A DNA stretch of 64,000 bases, from the NCBI RefSeq assembly GCF_000607165.1, contig NZ_JFZG01000020.1, positions 62,001 through 126,000 of the forward strand, in the 5' to 3' direction. Made by a program: the position numbers and the translations under genes. Below are positions 63,173 to 64,000 of the stretch, one piece after another. This stretch comes from Ralstonia pickettii (GTDB lineage Bacteria > Pseudomonadota > Gammaproteobacteria > Burkholderiales > Burkholderiaceae). How positions within the stretch are numbered: the stretch's first letter is position 1; each line of letters begins with the position of its first letter. The notes under the pieces are model-generated. The model was given only the letters and a program-made list of their open reading frames with translations, made no database searches and was not told the origin of the DNA.

Positions 63173-63796
63173 TTAACGCGAATACAGTTCGACGATCAGG
63201 CTTTCGTTGATATCGCCAGCGATATCTGCGCGATCCGGGGCTTGCTTGAAGGTGCCTTCCATCTTCTTGGCGTCCACAGCAACCCAGATCGGGAAGCCAG
63301 TCTGTTCAGCCAGCGTCAGCGATTCGGCAATACGCACTTGCTTCTTCGACTTCTCGCGGATAGCAATCACGTCGCCCGACTTGACTTGAGCCGACGGCAC
63401 GTTCAGAGCTTGACCGTTCACCAGGATCGCCTTGTGCGACACCAGCTGGCGCGCTTCAGCGCGGGTCGAGCCAAAGCCCATGCGGTAGACGACGTTGTCC
63501 AGGCGCGATTCCAGCAGTTGCAGCAGGGTTTCACCCGTGTTGCCCTTGCGGCGATCGGCTTCAGCGAAGTAACGGCGGAATTGACGCTCCAGCACGCCAT
63601 AGATGCGCTTGACCTTCTGCTTTTCACGCAGTTGGTTGCCGTAGTCGGAGGTGCGAGCACCGGACGTGCGGCCGTGCTGACCAGGCTTGCTGTCCAGCTT
63701 GCACTTGTCGGCGAGCGAGCGGCGTGCGCTCTTCAGGAAAAGGTCAGTACCTTCGCGGCGAGACAGTTTCGCCTTGGGACCGGTATAGCGTGCCAC
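63173..63796 (-). CDS. rpsD: Small-subunit ribosomal protein S4
   Basis: A 207-residue S4, a primary 16S rRNA binder and known translational repressor in many bacteria. It starts [20 protein letters not shown] with an N-terminal zinc-free domain, then the S4 RNA-binding module ([27 protein letters not shown], split in the fold). The start is GTG at 63796, with AAGGAA upstream. Its position before rpoA matches the alpha operon. Confidence 0.98.
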   Translation of the reverse strand: MARYTGPKAKLSRREGTDLFLKSARRSLADKCKLDSKPGQHGRTSGARTSDYGNQLREKQKVKRIYGVLERQFRRYFAEADRRKGNTGETLLQLLESRLDNVVYRMGFGSTRAEARQLVSHKAILVNGQALNVPSAQVKSGDVIAIREKSKKQVRIAESLTLAEQTGFPIWVAVDAKKMEGTFKQAPDRADIAGDINESLIVELYSR

Positions 63797-64000
63797 GTTA
63801 TGTTCCTTCGTTATCAGTCATCCGTGGCACACGGCCGCGGATGGTCCGCCTGCTCAGCCCTAGCAACAGGGCCGCAGCGAACAGTGGGCTTATGAAAAGA
63901 CGAAACCCGCCTTCCGGAGAACCCGGAAGACAGGCAAGCGGGCAAGTATAGCACCCGCAGACCGACCTCGCCAGCAACTGGCGCGGCCGGTCGAATCACT
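63797..64000 (-). promoter_or_regulatory. rpsD leader: terminator-like hairpin and candidate -10 box
   Basis: On the minus strand CTTCCGG/CCGGAAG (63929-63911) sits inside CCCGC/GCGGG (63942-63906), followed by TTTCGTCTTTTC, so it looks like an attenuator or weak terminator. TATACT (63950-63945) just before it is a good -10 box, but the -35 is poor. A GCCCT/AGGGC hairpin lies further along. S4-controlled operons often carry such leaders. The gene upstream, presumably rpsK, lies beyond the window. Confidence 0.5.

Noticed and set aside
62949-63173. Short 74-codon gene between rpsD and rpoA
   Set aside because: No homology signal and no ribosome site; the interval is better explained by hairpins.

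Overview
The window is a GC-rich chromosomal segment of a betaproteobacterium of the Burkholderiales, most like Ralstonia. This rests on gene content and order (pilMNOPQ-aroKB-dgt next to gltBD; mla-yad-ibaG-murA-his-tat; resB-ccsB-cytochrome c4-engB-hemB-dsbD-cutA), the Asp-rich metal site of HemB, short-form HisG and an apparent anti-hemB RNA. The species assignment is inference. Almost all of the window is core housekeeping DNA. I see no tRNA, rRNA, CRISPR array, prophage or large island.

Layout. 1-8.3 kb: the 5' end of a porin gene, then a transport and sensing locus. In it a TctD/TctE-like two-component pair lies between two related periplasmic binding proteins and is followed by a fused-permease ABC importer. 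8.4-26.1 kb: a leftward superoperon of about 17.6 kb. In transcription order it carries mlaFEDACB (phospholipid transport), yadGH (ABC exporter), ibaG-murA, hisG-D-C-B, a MarC-type gene, hisH-A-F-I-E, a small membrane protein and tatABC. 26.2-33.9 kb: an orphan Bug-type binding protein and gltBD (glutamate synthase), with a clear sigma-70 promoter in front of gltB. 33.9-34.8 kb: a RAYT (REP-associated tyrosine transposase) element with hairpins and inverted ends. 35.0-38.8 kb: ompW, dgt, aroB and aroK. 38.9-44.0 kb: the type IV pilus operon pilMNOPQ, divergent from mrcA (PBP1A). 46.9-49.0 kb: cyaY, lptM and lysA. 49.0-52.75 kb: a compact leftward cluster of a Met-rich lipoprotein, an ECF sigma factor, an anti-sigma factor and msrPQ. 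52.8-61.3 kb: System II cytochrome c maturation (resB, ccsB), cytochrome c4, engB, hemB, dsbD and cutA. 61.4-64 kb: the end of the alpha ribosomal-protein operon (rpsD, rpoA, rplQ).

How the genes work together. Cell-envelope functions dominate: outer-membrane lipid asymmetry (mla), peptidoglycan (murA, mrcA), Tat export, periplasmic thiol and methionine repair (dsbD, msrPQ), cytochrome c assembly and pili. MsrP has a twin-arginine signal, so it is a probable client of the tatABC genes in the same window. HemB (heme), ResB/CcsB (heme ligation), DsbD (thiol reduction) and cytochrome c4 form one functional chain.

The most interesting points are: the five-gene sigma/anti-sigma/MsrPQ cluster, which looks like a self-regulated periplasmic oxidative-repair system; the antisense RNA between engB and hemB; the RAYT element and its ends; a 115-bp closed-stem element in front of ibaG; and the binding-protein/two-component/ABC locus, whose ligand is unknown.
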